Shown: one piece after another, positions 1 to 13,500 of the stretch
Layout of the letters: the number at the start of each line of letters is the position of its first letter
How positions within the stretch are numbered: position 1 is the stretch's first letter
Assembly (NCBI GenBank): GCA_033239005.1
Contig: BSQZ01000106.1
Coordinates: forward strand, 1,353,001-1,417,000
Source: Lamellibrachia satsuma
Taxonomy: Eukaryota > Annelida > Polychaeta > Sabellida > Siboglinidae
Direction: 5' to 3'
DNA: 64,000 nucleotides
The notes under the pieces: model-generated
Told to the model about the DNA's origin: nothing
Databases searched by the model: none
The model's input: only the letters and a program-made list of their open reading frames with translations
Position numbers and translations under genes: made by a program

Positions 1-464
1 TGAGTTCATACATAAGATTAAATTCAGGTATTAAACGATGTGACACTGCTCTTGGGCATTTGTGGCTGTGAAGTATGAATGTTTTCCATTTCAAAGAAAA
101 GGTTTCCTTGTGACAATGGAAAGTTTACCTTGTGACAATGGAAAGCTTTCAGTGTGCAATATAAAAAGATTATTGTTCATGTGACTTGCTTTATAAAACC
201 GCTGGCACTCTCTCAGGTTATGACCAAACTGAGACTGTGATTACATAAGAACTGTTAGTATAATGTGGGTCTCATCTGTCTTCACCCTGGAAACTTCTTA
301 CATGATTACACATGACAAAAATTATTACAGAATTGCAATTGTGACTGTGTTAAAATAACATTGATAAGAATTTTATTTATTCTAAGGAATTTTATTAATT
401 TTAATAAATTTTATTTCCCATCACTGTGATTATTATTGCGCACTGATGTGTTGTCAACTTGCAG
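1..464 (+). other. Intron of the PDZ gene (3' part)
   Basis: AT-rich sequence ending in the acceptor at 464. No exon, RNA gene or named repeat seen. Confidence 0.6.
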
Positions 465-3400
465 GTTCGCCGCATCTTGGCGAGTGGTGCATGCGTGGCG
501 TGTCAAGCTGGCATCCAGCCTGGTGATCGTCTCGTCTCTGTCAACGCCACCGTCCTGCACGGCTTGTCACATTCCGACTGTCTAGACATCCTTTCTCGGC
601 CTGTCACCAATGTCTGCTTGACACTGCTGCGGCACCGACCTACTGACCGACACAGTGACACTGACAGTGACACAAGTTGGACGTCAGGCGATAGTGACAC
701 GTCATCTGAGCTGTCAGATGATGAACAAAACAGAATTGATGATGTGCACAGGTGTCATGGTAACGCTGGTCAAGTTTCTGGTGACAAACTGAGGATAACT
801 GGTGACAAGCAGAGTAAATCTTGTGACAAGCAGGGTACATCTGGGGACAAACAGAGAATAACTGGTAACAAACAGGAGACATCTGGAGACAAACAGGAGA
901 TGTCTGGTGAGAAACAGCAGACTGTTGGTAACGTTAATGACACACCCAGTGACAGTAACGTTCACTTTCTCCAGACATCCACCAAATGTTGTCAGTTGTC
1001 TGTTGCTGCACTAGTGAAATCTGGCAGCAGACACAGAACACAGAAATTCAAGTGTAAAGTAAATGATACTACAACTGACACAAAATACAGACATAAGCAA
1101 TTGTCCTCCAAAGTTCTTGCTCCTCTCACCAGAGAGCGCTGTAGTGTGCAGACCTCCAGAAACAATGCAGCTTCAGAAGAACCAAAATCCACAGAGGTAG
1201 AATGTGACAGCGACTCCACTAGGGGGAGCTGCAAAACATCATCGTTCACCACTGCGAACAGCAAAGTGCCTTCAAATAGTGACTCAAGTGCCCCCTATTG
1301 GCCAGCTGTTGAGCAGGAGCAGGAGACATTACACGGGAACAAGTTGTTTGCACAACAAGGTCCCTTTATATATCCGTGGAGGCGACAGTTCAATGTGTTT
1401 GAGCGCAGTCTTGTCGATGGTGATACCCCTAAACAATGCGGTGATTCCACTCGAGTAAAGAGTCACAACATCACTGAAGATGGAGGTGATGTCAGCAGAG
1501 ACAGAGACAACAATGGCGTACACCTGAGAGCAACACAAAGATCACAGGACACCACTACTGGTGACACTTTCGTGACAAACGTGGCCAGCACAGAAGACGC
1601 ACAAGTGACACAGCCACGCAACGACACATGTCTGTCTCCTGTTAACACACCAATTTATGAAAATGTCCCAGTGACAGATGTCACCTACTCTGATCCTAAA
1701 GAGGTTGAGCTTGGCATGGGTTCCACTGTGGCTGTGACAACATGTCGTAATAGTCAAAGTGAAATTGGTGACCTACAAATGCCAGCTCTTGATGACAGTG
1801 ATTATGTCAATGTGCCACCTTCACTGACGTCACCAGACGGGGACTCTGTGCAGCCAGACCTAAGCTGTGCAACTTGGTCAACGTGTGGTGACAGTACATT
1901 TGATGACAGTTGTGCATACGGTGACAGCTTGACACCAGGACAAGTGCGTGTACTTCTGACAAGTCCATTTGAAGAGTTAGAGAGGCAGTTTGACACTGAG
2001 TCTACTGTCACCATGAAGAGTCAGAGTGCCCCGAATAAGAACACCAGTCTCAATGGAAAATACAGCTCTAAAAGTAAATATGATGACCGACAGCCTTCCA
2101 AAGACAACATACAACCCCATATAGGTGACAAACAACCCCCTATGGATGACAGACAACCCCCAAGGGACAGCAAACAACCCCGTGTAGATGACAGACAACA
2201 CCCTATAAGTGACAGACAACCCCCAATGGGTGGTTGTTTTATGCAGACGCAGCTGTCTACTGAAGACACCAGTTCTGTTCAGAAACCTCTCTTCAGCATG
2301 TGCCACACTCCAAATGTTTTGGAGGATGTGGAAAATGAAAGTTTCACTCACGCATACCAATGTCCTGAGACAGCAGAACCTTCTGTTCATCTGGTGCCCA
2401 AAGCAGGGTTGGGAAATGCTGCCTTAGCCCCACCACCATGTGAGGACCAGCCAACGGGAATGGCCATTCCTTCCCCTCCACTTGGTCAGTTGGATGCACC
2501 CCACACGATGGCAGCTCCTGACCTCTGCATAGGTCCAAATTTGATGGTGATGTCAGGGACTGATGCATCACTGGCAGTGTCTCCTAGACAAATGTCTCCT
2601 ACCTCACAGCGGAGACAGCAGCACATAAGACTGATGACAGAGCTGAAGGCAACTGCAAAAAATGTCGGTCAACCATTCCAACCGGCCACATGGCTGAGAC
2701 CATCCACTGACCACTACATGTGTCCAGCTGCTTCATTGAGTGAACAGCTGCAGCAAGTGATGTGTGCCTCCTACACATGTGGGGCAGACATTGGCGGGTC
2801 TTCATTGAGAACAGATTGGTCTGACAGTGTGTCAGTCGACACGGCTGTCTCCTTCAGAAAACACCCATCAACCACTCAGTGTCAGATCAGAGCCTGTCTC
2901 AGGAGACAACAGAGAAGAACATCACAGTGATTTTCTTTGTCACCCAGAGTCATTGAGTCATCGTGTGAATTGCTTGAGTCTTAATGGGTTCCCAGGCCAA
3001 GTGAACGCCACGTCGTTGACTCAGCGACTACAACACGGAGGAGATATGAATCTGCAGCCACAATCTTTCAGTCAGCATTTACCAAGTTTATCATTTAGTC
3101 AACAACTGTTTGATATGAGTGAACAACAGCATCTACTCAGTTTAGATGTGAGTGGTAAGTTGAACGCCAAGTCACTGAGTTTGTTACCAAGTCAAGAACG
3201 ATGCGATGATAAAATGACTGAGCGATGCAAGCCATTCACTCATTCGGTGGCTCAGCGACAAAAAACATCCCAGTCACATAATTTTGAATGCGCAACCCGT
3301 AATGACATACTCGTCCTTCCAAGAACGACAACAAAAACAGCTGGAGATAGTGTAGGCAGTGCACCCAGTAAAAGCCGTGACACTGTGTCAGATGTCAACG

Positions 3401-4457
3401 TGTCACAAAATGCCGTCACAACAGAGAGGGTAATATTACACCCCCTGTCTGATGTTCACCAGCCTGGACAACATTGCAACACTGTTAAACAGCGACCCGG
3501 TTCACTGTTTTCACCAACGGTCATGCTTCACCAACCGCACCCCAGCAACACAGAAGGTGACACGCTGCCGCAGCCGTCACGCTCGAGCAAACACGATTGC
3601 CTCGATCAGATATTATCTGTGACGAAACAAAAGAGACAGAACTCCCAAGGTGACAGTTATGTGACATTCCCCCATCCGAACCTCTGCCTCCCCCCACCAG
3701 AGGTCAGTGCTGTGCCGCTGCGCCAGAGTAACTTTCTGGGCCATATCAGCGCTGGCTCCGTGGCCAAGGGTGGAGGGTTATCTCCCACTGACGGCTCCAG
3801 GATCTTTACCCCTGACTGGCAGCCAATGACTGCAGAAGAATGTCTGGCGATAACTGTAAATAGGCGTGTGACTCAGACATCAAGTTATACACCAAACTCT
3901 AAGACTGTGACAAGCACTCATGTGTGTACCACTGTTGGAAAGACTGTGTCTCCGCTGAATCAGCCACGCACGACATCTGCGGACACCACCGATCCGGATT
4001 TTTCGGTTATCGGATCGGATCCGGGAGTGGATTTATCTGCCAATGTATCCCAGTGTGTTCCCACTACGCTAAGGAAACTCCAGCGAGCGGAGGAGTGGGA
4101 TGATCAGCCTTCGCCACGCTTGGCTGGGAATCTACTACCAGGACGTAGGAGTGACGAACCAACCGCAGCGTGTCGCGGTCAGTTGAGGGCACATCTACTA
4201 GGTTCACCTGTTGCCACAGATGGAACGACATTGATAGCGCCTTCACAATTCACAGAAATGTTGTCCGCCAGCCACAGGGTGGAGCCCCAACCCAGGAGTG
4301 CAGGGGGGTGTGGGAAGAGGACCGAGGATAAACCATTCCATGTCCAGATACTGCGCAGTCTCCTTGGGGTTGGGATCTCCGTCAAAGTTACCCCCAACGG
4401 GGTGGTCATTACAGACATACAGAAGACTGGACCAGTAGCAAAGAACGGCAGCGTCAG
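465..4457 (+). CDS. PDZ gene exon A (PDZ half-domain, disordered region, start of next PDZ)
   Basis: The acceptor is the cttgcag ending at 464. The exon opens with the C-terminal half of a PDZ (VRRILASG, GIQPGDRLVSVN, GLSHSDCLDIL). It continues through Ser/Thr/Asp/Gln-rich low complexity, including Gly-Asp-Lys-Gln repeats at about 780-930 and Asp-Arg-Gln-Pro repeats at about 2080-2230. It ends inside a new PDZ (FHVQILRSLLGVGISVKV). The donor is cag|gttggt at 4457/4458, leaving phase 2. Frame changes by +1 between 2809 and 2930: the upstream frame stops at 2930 and the downstream frame has a stop at 2806-2808. Confidence 0.75.
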
Positions 4458-4499
4458 GTTGGTGTGACAGTTGCTGCTTCTCTCTAATATATATATGTG

Positions 4500-4569
<70 letters not shown>

Positions 4570-7500
4570 CACCCTGTATGCATTATATTTTATGCATTCC
4601 CAGAATACAGTAATATTTTTGGAGAAGATTTGATGTGCAGTGTAATTGAATTCTCACACAGAAATGGGAAAATGTTTAGTAAAACTTGTAATGAAAAGTA
4701 CTGCAGATAGCATTTGACATTCATACAACAATATAATAATTATATGACAATCGTATGACATAATTAATCGTATACTGATATGCACATATAGTCTGTATTG
4801 GTGTGATGGTACAAATAATTGTTATTATACTGTGATGTGTTTGAATCCAGTGAATTAAGACAATGAATGCCTGAAAATATGTTCACCTACACATTGTCTG
4901 AATATCACAAGTGAAGGTCCCTGAAAGAGGAAGTGATGCAGTTTTAACTGTGTAAATCACATTGCTGTCGTGCCATTAGCTGTGTGGCATCAGTCTTCTA
5001 GTCTGAATGCATGTACTGCTGGTATGAATGTGAGTTTAATTCTTGAGCATGACTGGTAACTCAATCACATAGAGCTTGCTGACTGTCTGGCTATAGGGGT
5101 GTGTGCCCTGTGTCATATAGGGGTGTGTGCCCTGTGTCATATTCCGGCCATGTGGCCTGACTGATTTTTTATCTACAATGAAACTTCTTCATCCTGGGGG
5201 CACTCAATACATTGCCCGCATGCCATCCTTGAGAATTTATCTAACTGACCCCCCCTCTCCTAAACATGTTTTACTACTTTTATACATCTGTCAAAATGAT
5301 GCCCGTTTCAAATTAGAATATAACCAAATATAATTATATCCTTTGACGCACAGAATTTGCGTTTTTCCATAATATAGATTAATTCACTAACATATTTTGT
5401 TCGTAGATTAATGTTAACTAAAATTACATAAAGTTGCCTTGAAATTAAATCATAATCTTGTTCTAAATATGCCCTTAATTAACCAAATGTGACGTGTGCA
5501 ACAACATGCTTTGGCACACAGAGCGTGGGATTTGTCTCAAAGATGACACATTGAGTGGAGCCCTGGGTGTATCCTTGGGTGGAGCCCTGGGTGTTTCCTT
5601 GAGTGGAGCCCTGGGTGTTTCGTTGAGTGGAGCCCTGGGTGTTTCGTTGAGTGGAGCCCTGGGTGTTTCGTTGAGTGGAGCCCTGGGTGTTTCCTTGAGT
5701 GGAGCCCTGGGTGTTTCTTTAAGTGGAGCCCTGGGTGTTTCCTTGGGTGGAGCCCTGGGTGTTTTGTTGAGTGGAGCCCTGGGTGTTTCCTTGAGTGGAG
5801 CTCTGGGTGTTTCTATAAGTGGAGCCCTGGGTGTTTCCTTGAGTGGAGCCCTGGGTGTTTCCTTGAGTGGAGCCCTGGGTGTTTCTATAAGTGGAGCCCT
5901 GGGTGTTTCCTTGAGTGGAGCCCTGGGTGTTTCCTTGAGTGGAGCCCTGGGTGTTTCCTTGAGTGGAGCCCTGGGTGTTTCCTTGAGTGGAGCCCTGGGT
6001 GTTTCCTTGAGTGGAGCCCTGGGTGTTTTCTTGAGTGGAGCCCTGGGTGTTTCCTTGAGTGGAGCCCTGGGTGTTTCCTTGAGTGGAGCACTGGGTGTTT
6101 TCTTGAGTGGAGCCCTGGGTGTTTCCTTGAGTGGAGCCCTGGATGTTTCCTTGAGTGGAGTTCTGAGTGTTTCCTAGAGTGGAGCCCTGGGTGTTTTCTT
6201 GAGTGGGGCCTGGGTGTTTCTTTGAGTGGAGCTCTGGTGTTTCATTGATCAGTTAACGTGGCTGGTATGTCACATGTCTTGTCTTTTAATCAACTTTCCA
6301 CAGACATTTTCACCATTTGTACACAGTTTAACCAAAACCCTGTGAGTTAAAAAATAAAACTTTAAAACCTTTTTTATATTTATTTACTATTAACAAACAA
6401 CTTTAAGCATTCTCATGGTTTTCTTCAGAAACACTGATTGAGTCATTGATTTTTATAGATGATATTAATTGTATCATTCATTCTAGGCCCGTGTACTAAT
6501 TTTTTTTAATGTCGGTTATATGCAAAATGTGACCACCGTTGCGACATGAAGCACCCTGTAGTGAACTGTTACTAATATTGTTTTAAATCGTGTAACCGTT
6601 CGTAGCGAGGCGATGTAATGCAATCCGACATCTTGTAAATTAACAACTTTGTGGAAAGCAATGATGGGTTTGTCATAAACACAGACCTTTGGGATAATTA
6701 TTGAAAATAAACGTTTGTAAACATATTATTCTGATGGTGTGTCTCATATGTCCTAAATATGTCTTGACATTATTACATCGACATATTTTTTTATCTGGAA
6801 AATTATCAGCATTTTATAGTTCTAATTCAGACAGGGGGAGGGGGTGTGAGAATTAATACGTTTTGTACGAACAGGTAAATGTTGACTATTGTGAATGGTC
6901 CCTTATATGCCCCCCAGGCATTCCTGCTGTTACACCAAACAGTTATTTAGGTAGACAGAACATGTCGGACGTGTTTGGCGCACACTTACGATGAATGCAT
7001 CTATAGTTCGTGTCTGTGACCAAGCATTCCCCATTGTACAGATAACGGTGGGCCACTCGTCCTTTGTGTCGTGTGCCACATACAAGTGTAGTTACTTCTT
7101 GCCCTTCAGTACTGGCCTTTGAATAGCTTAAATGCCCCCACCAGTGCCCACACACAACAGTTGTGTGTAGGGTAATATTAGTGGCTAGATCTTACCACCA
7201 GGTGGTGCACCGGTCACACTTTACGCCCCCACCTAAGGGGTACTTAGTACTCATGTTAGTTTGTCTCCATTGCCATATTGGGGCGGCTCCAAGTTGTTTT
7301 CATCTAGTTAAATGCATACATTATTATCTATATATCAGTGCTAAGACAGCCTCCCTGGTACAATTCTTCATTATACCATGTAGATATACTCCAAGCAGCA
7401 GTTAATACAGGGGTAGTGGATTTATAGATTAGAGACCACCAGTCCATGAATCCAGGTTACACATTTAAAGTCTCAGGAAAAAAGTCATGGGAAAAGTAAG

Positions 7501-10500
7501 TTTTGGCTAGGAAAAAGTCACAAGAAATAAAGTCGCAACATTGTTTTATTTAGACTAAATACTAAGTAAAGTCTATACAATACAATACAATGTAACTTTA
7601 TTCATCCCATTCAGGGCAGTTACATCATCCTTTGGACAGACACAGTATATAAAATATTAAAATGTAAAATATAACATAGGTAAACTCGTATTATTGGCTC
7701 ACGTCATCGAAGTCACAAGAACAATAATTTGTCACATGAACGCATGGAGTGCATTTCACATTGTACCCACTAAATGTATCTAAAACATACACACACACAT
7801 TACATTCATTTCACATTGTTGAGAAGACTGATAGCAGCAGGAATAAAGGATCACTTCTTACAGTTTGTTTTGCACGAGAGGCATCTAAAATGGCGGCCCG
7901 ACGGCAGAGTGCACATTTTTACTGATGATTGAGCACAATAAAGTTGCGTATTTCTACGAATATAATTAAATTTTAACACAAAACTAATAAGTGGTAATGT
8001 TTATTATTATAGTAGTTTATTACAGTGTAGTACTAAAGCACAACTAAAGTTAAATAAGATAAGGTATTTAAAAAACTGGTCATGTCATACACGTGTAAAG
8101 CATATACTTATGTAAAAATATATTAACAGCTGGCAGCTTTTCACTAGCCATTTGCATGGTGTGGCTTAGACGGGGACTTAGCAACTACTAACATCAGCTT
8201 TGAAAGTGACTTCTCAAATGTCACTAAGAAAACAGTAAAACTGGCTAAACGCTTCTGTAATCTGCAATCATGTGTCAATATATAGTTTGTTTTGTATTTA
8301 ATTTTTTTACTTATATTACAGATATAACAAACTAGACATGAATTTAAAGGTGTGCCTCTTTTCTGCAGGGTGTGGTTGTACAATGGTGTAGGCCCGCCAT
8401 GCATTATATCATTGTTTAGCGGGGTTGTAAATGGTGTACGTCCCCCATGCATTAAACAATTGTTCTGTGTGGTTGTACAATGGTGTAGGCCCGCAGTGCA
8501 TTAAATAATTGTTCTGCGGGGTTGTACAATGGTGTAGGTCCCCCTTGCATTAAATAATTGTTTAGCAGGGTTGTACAATGATGTAGGCCCCCCATGCATT
8601 AAACAATTGTTCTGCGGGGTTGTACAATGGTGTAGGCCCCCCCATGCATTAAACAATTGTGCTGCCGGATTGTACAATGGTGTAGGACCCCCATGCATTA
8701 AATGTTCTGCGGGGTTGTACAATGGTGTAGGCCCGCCATGCATTAAATAATTGTTCTGCGGGGTTGTACAATGGTGTAGGCCCCCCATGCATTAAATAAT
8801 TGTTCTGTGTGGTTGTACAATGGTGTAGGTCCCCCATGCATTAAATAATTGTTCTGCGCGGTTGTACAATGGTCTAGGCCCCCCATGCATTAAATAATTG
8901 TTCTGCGGGGTTGTACAATGGTGTAGGCCCCCCATGTATTAAATAATTGTTCTGCGGGTTTGTACAATGGTGTAGGCCCCCCATGCATTAAATAATTGTT
9001 CTGCGGGGTTGTACAATTGTGTAGGTCCCCCATGCATTAAATAATTGTTCTGCGGGGTTGTACAATGGTGTAGGCCCCCCATGTATTAAATAATTGTTCT
9101 GCGGGTTTGTACAATGGTGTAGGCCCCCCCATGCATTAAATAATTGTTCTGCAGGGTTGTACAATTGTGTAGGCCCCCATGCATTAAATAATTGTTCTGC
9201 AGGCTTGTTCATTTAAACCCATTCTATACTGCAGGTAATGTTGTATGACTCCCTTTCAACCTATTAGTTTACTTGTTCATTTAAACCCATTCTGTACTGC
9301 AGGTAATGTTGTATGACTCCCTTTCAACCTATTAGTTTACTTGTTCATTTAAACCCATTCTGTACTGCAGGTAATGTTGTATGACTCCCTTTCAACCTGT
9401 TAGTTTACTTGTTCATTTAAACCCATTCTGTACTGCAGGTGATGTTGTATGACTCCCTTTCAACCTATTAGTTTACTTGTTCATTTAAACCCATTCTGTA
9501 CTGCAGGTGATGTTGTATGACTCCCTTTCAACCTACTAGTTTACTTGTTCATTTAAACCCATTCTGTACTGCAGATGATGTTGTATGACTCCCTTTCAAC
9601 CTACTAGTTTACTTGTTCATTTAAACCCATTCTGTACTGCAGATGATGTTGTATGACTCCCTTTCAACCTACTAGTTTACTTGTTCATTTAAACCCATTC
9701 TGTACTGCAGATGATGTTGTATGACTCCCTTTCAACCTACTAGTTTACTTGTTCATTTAAACCCATTCTGTACTGCAGGTGATGTTGTATGACTCCCTTT
9801 CAACCTACTAGTTTACTTGTTCATTTAAACCCATTCTGTACTGCAGGTGATGTTGTATGACTCCCTTTCAACCTATTAGTTTACTTGTTCATTTAAACCC
9901 ATTCTGTACTGCAGGTGATGTTGTATGACTCCCTTTCAACCTACTAGTTTACTTGTTCATTTAAACCCATTCTGTACTGCAGGTGATGTTGTATGACTCC
10001 CTTTCAACCTACTAGTTTACTTGTTCATTTAAACCCATTCTGTACTGCAGATGATGTTGTATGACTCCCTTTCAACCTACTAGTTTACTTGTTCATTTAA
10101 ACCCATTCTGTACTGCAGATGATGTTGTATGACTCCCTTTCAACCTACTAGTTTACTTGTTCATTTAAACCCATTCTGTACTGCAGATGATGTTGTATGA
10201 CTCCCTTTCAACCTACTAGTTTACTTGTTCATTTAAACCCATTCTGTACTGCAGATGATGTTGTATGACTCCCTTTCAACCTACTAGTTTACTTGTTCAT
10301 TTAAACCCATTCTGTACTGCAGATAATGTTGTATGACTCCCTTTCAACCTACTAGTTTACTTGTTCATTTAAACCCATTCTGTACTGCAGGTGATGTTGT
10401 ATGACTCCCTTTCAACCTACTAGTTTACTTGTTCATTTAAACCCATTCTGTACTGCAGGTGATGTTGTATGACTCCCTTTCAACCTACTAGTTTACTTGT

Positions 10501-13500
10501 TCATTTAAACCCATTCTGTACTGCAGATAATGTTGTATGACTCCCTTTCAACCTACTAGTTTACTTGTTCAATTAAACCCATTCTGTACTGCATGTAATG
10601 TTGTATGACTCCCTTTCAACCTACTAGTTTACTTGTTCATTTAAACCCATTCTGTACTGCAGGTGATGTTGTATGACTCCCTTTCAACCTATTAGTTTAC
10701 TTGTTCATTTAAACCCATTCTGTACTGCAGGTGATGTTGTATGACTCCCTTTCAACCTACTAGTTTACTTGTTCATTTAAACCCATTCTGTACTGCAGGT
10801 GATGTTGTATGACTCCCTTTCAACCTACTAGTTTACTTGTTCATTTAAACCCATTCTGTACTGCAGATGATGTTGTATGACTCCCTTTCAACCTACTAGT
10901 TTACTTGTTCATTTAAACCCATTCTGTACTGCAGATGATGTTGTATGACTCCCTTTCAACCTACTAGTTTACTTGTTCATTTAAACCCATTCTGTACTGC
11001 AGATGATGTTGTATGACTCCCTTTCAACCTACTAGTTTACTTGTTCATTTAAACCCATTCTGTACTGCAGGTGATGTTGTATGACTCCCTTTCAACCTAT
11101 TAGTTTACTTGTTCATTTAAACCCATTCTGTACTGCAGGTGATGTTGTATGACTCCCTTTCAACCTACTAGTTTACTTGTTCATTTAAACCCATTCTGTA
11201 CTGCAGGTGATGTTGTATGACTCCCTTTCAACCTACTAGTTTACTTGTTCATTTAAACCCATTCTGTACTGCAGATAATGTAGTATGACTCCCTTTCAAC
11301 CTACTAGTTTACTTGTTCATTTAAACCCATTATGTACTGCAGGTAATGTAGTATGACTCCCTTTCAACCTATTAGTTTACTTGTTCATTTAAACCCATTC
11401 TGTACTGCAGGTAATGTAGTATGACTCCCTTTCAACCTATTAGTTTACTTGTTCATTTAAACCCATTCTGTACTGCAGGTAATGTAGTATGACTCCCTTT
11501 CAACCTATTAGTTTACTTGTTCATTTAAACCCATTCTGTACTGCAGATAATGTTGTATGACTCCCTTTCAACCTATTAGTTTACTTGTTCATTTAAACCC
11601 ATTCTGTACTGCAGGTAATGTAGTATGACTCCCTTTCAACCTATTAGTTTACTTGTTCATTTAAACCCATTCTGTACTGCAGGTAATGTAGTATGACTCC
11701 CTTTCAACCTATTAGTTTACTTGTTCATTTAAACCCATTCTGTACTGCAGATAATGTTGTATGACTCCCTTTCAACCTATTAGTTTACTTGTTCATTTAA
11801 ACCCATTCTGTACTGCAGATAATGTTGTATGACTCCCTTTCAACCTATTAGTTTACTTGTTCATTTAAACCCATTCTGTACTGCAGATAATGTTGTATGA
11901 CTCCCTTTCAACCTACTAGTTTACTTGTTCATTTAAACCCATTCTGTACTGCCGATAATGTTGTATGACTCCCTTTCAACCTATTAGTTTACTTGTTCAT
12001 TTAAACCCATTCTGTACTGCAGATGATGTTGTATGACTCCCTTTCAACCTATTAGTTTACTTGTTCATTTTAAACTTGTTTACCCATAACTTAGGCTAAC
12101 ATATCGGACCCAGTATAGCCAGCTGTGCACTGATTAGGTCCTTAAGGAGTGAATCAGAAATTAGTTGGACATTTTTGCCATATTACCAATGAATAATGTG
12201 GGCTTTTGCCATCCTATATATTTACCTGTTTGCCCAGTTTAGCATCTTGTGCGGCAGATAAAAGAAGTTGCCTTGTGCTGAATGTCTTTGTCCCACAAAC
12301 AGAATGACAATGTCACCCCATGTTACACACCATTATATAGGTACTTTACTTGGTAGTTATATTTCAAACAGCCTAAATGACAAGAGCCTCCAATTTCACA
12401 CAGACAGGGTAGCATAATTATATATCAACAAACATCCCCCTTACATGACCTGTGGCACCTTTGTCTAGTTGAAACTTAGTTGAATGCACACCCCTTTCTC
12501 TTTCATGGAGCCATGGCTGTCTTCATGTTCACACGTGTTGACATAATAAATATTGTCACAGCTGTAGCTATGATTTCATGGCAGGCGTGTTATGCTACAT
12601 AATATGTTGCATCAAGATGCTACATGGGTGGCCAGTTACTAATTATAATTAATAGTCAATGAGTGCATGTCAGAGATATAATCATATCATGGCCAATTAT
12701 TTCTGGCTTACTCGCTATTGTGGATTTCTACTTGGTAAACTAAAGTACTGTAAAGATCCTTTCTTAATAAAAATTTATTTGGTCATCTTATTTTAGATTC
12801 ATTTTGCAAAACATTTTTGGTGAAAACGGGACAAAAGTAGTCCGGCTCTATATTTTATGGCACATACAAGGCTGTTTACAATTTCGGAAATTACCTGCTC
12901 TGACAATCAAAATACCGTAATTGTGTATAATTTTTTTGCTCAGATCTGACAGACTTTCTATATTGCCATGTATAATATGCACTCCAATTTTGTAGCATCA
13001 ACCCCCTGTTTCTCCACTTCTGATAGTTTGGTTAAGTGCGGTGTAGTGTGTCCCTTGGCCTGGTGCACCTCTTCGGTTCACATAGCGCTGCATTGCATCA
13101 GTGTCTTCTGCCATGAGCGTCCGTCATTGACTTATATTATGCATGAAAGCACAATATTTTTTTAAGAACATGTTTTTTGTACGTGGACTGATTGAATGAA
13201 TGTATTGATGTAGAAAAAATTAGGTAGGAATTGTTGTTTAGCAGCATAAATCATTTAAGCCAATCAATAGTTTCTGATTACCACGTATTTATTCCAATAA
13301 AAAATTGTTTAGCCTTGTTACCATGTATAGCACGCACATGGTCGGAAGGGGAAAATGCGTATTATACGTGTGTATTTACGGTAATTTTTTTTTCAAAATG
13401 ATTTTAACAAAAGTACCAACTCTCTTTAAACTGACTGCGTATTCTTGAGCTGGTTACATGCTGCCAAATTGAACATAATGAACCAAATTCGTGTTGGGCT

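Noticed and set aside
4179..4710. ORFs with long Tyr-Ile runs
   Set aside because: Translation of the (TA)n microsatellite. The same artefact occurs at 31254-31436 and 43886-44176.
5494..6177. 227-codon ORF of LSGALGVS repeats
   Set aside because: It is the translation of a 24-bp intronic minisatellite. The period is divisible by three, so frames stay open on both strands. No start context or homology.
8144..9212. Minus-strand ORFs with repeated HGGPTPLYNPA text
   Set aside because: Produced by the 49-bp array. The frame slips with the array's C-run length, and no gene-like features surround it.
9204..12072. Possible CRISPR array
   Set aside because: Pure head-to-tail tandem repeat with no unique spacers, in an intron of an animal gene.
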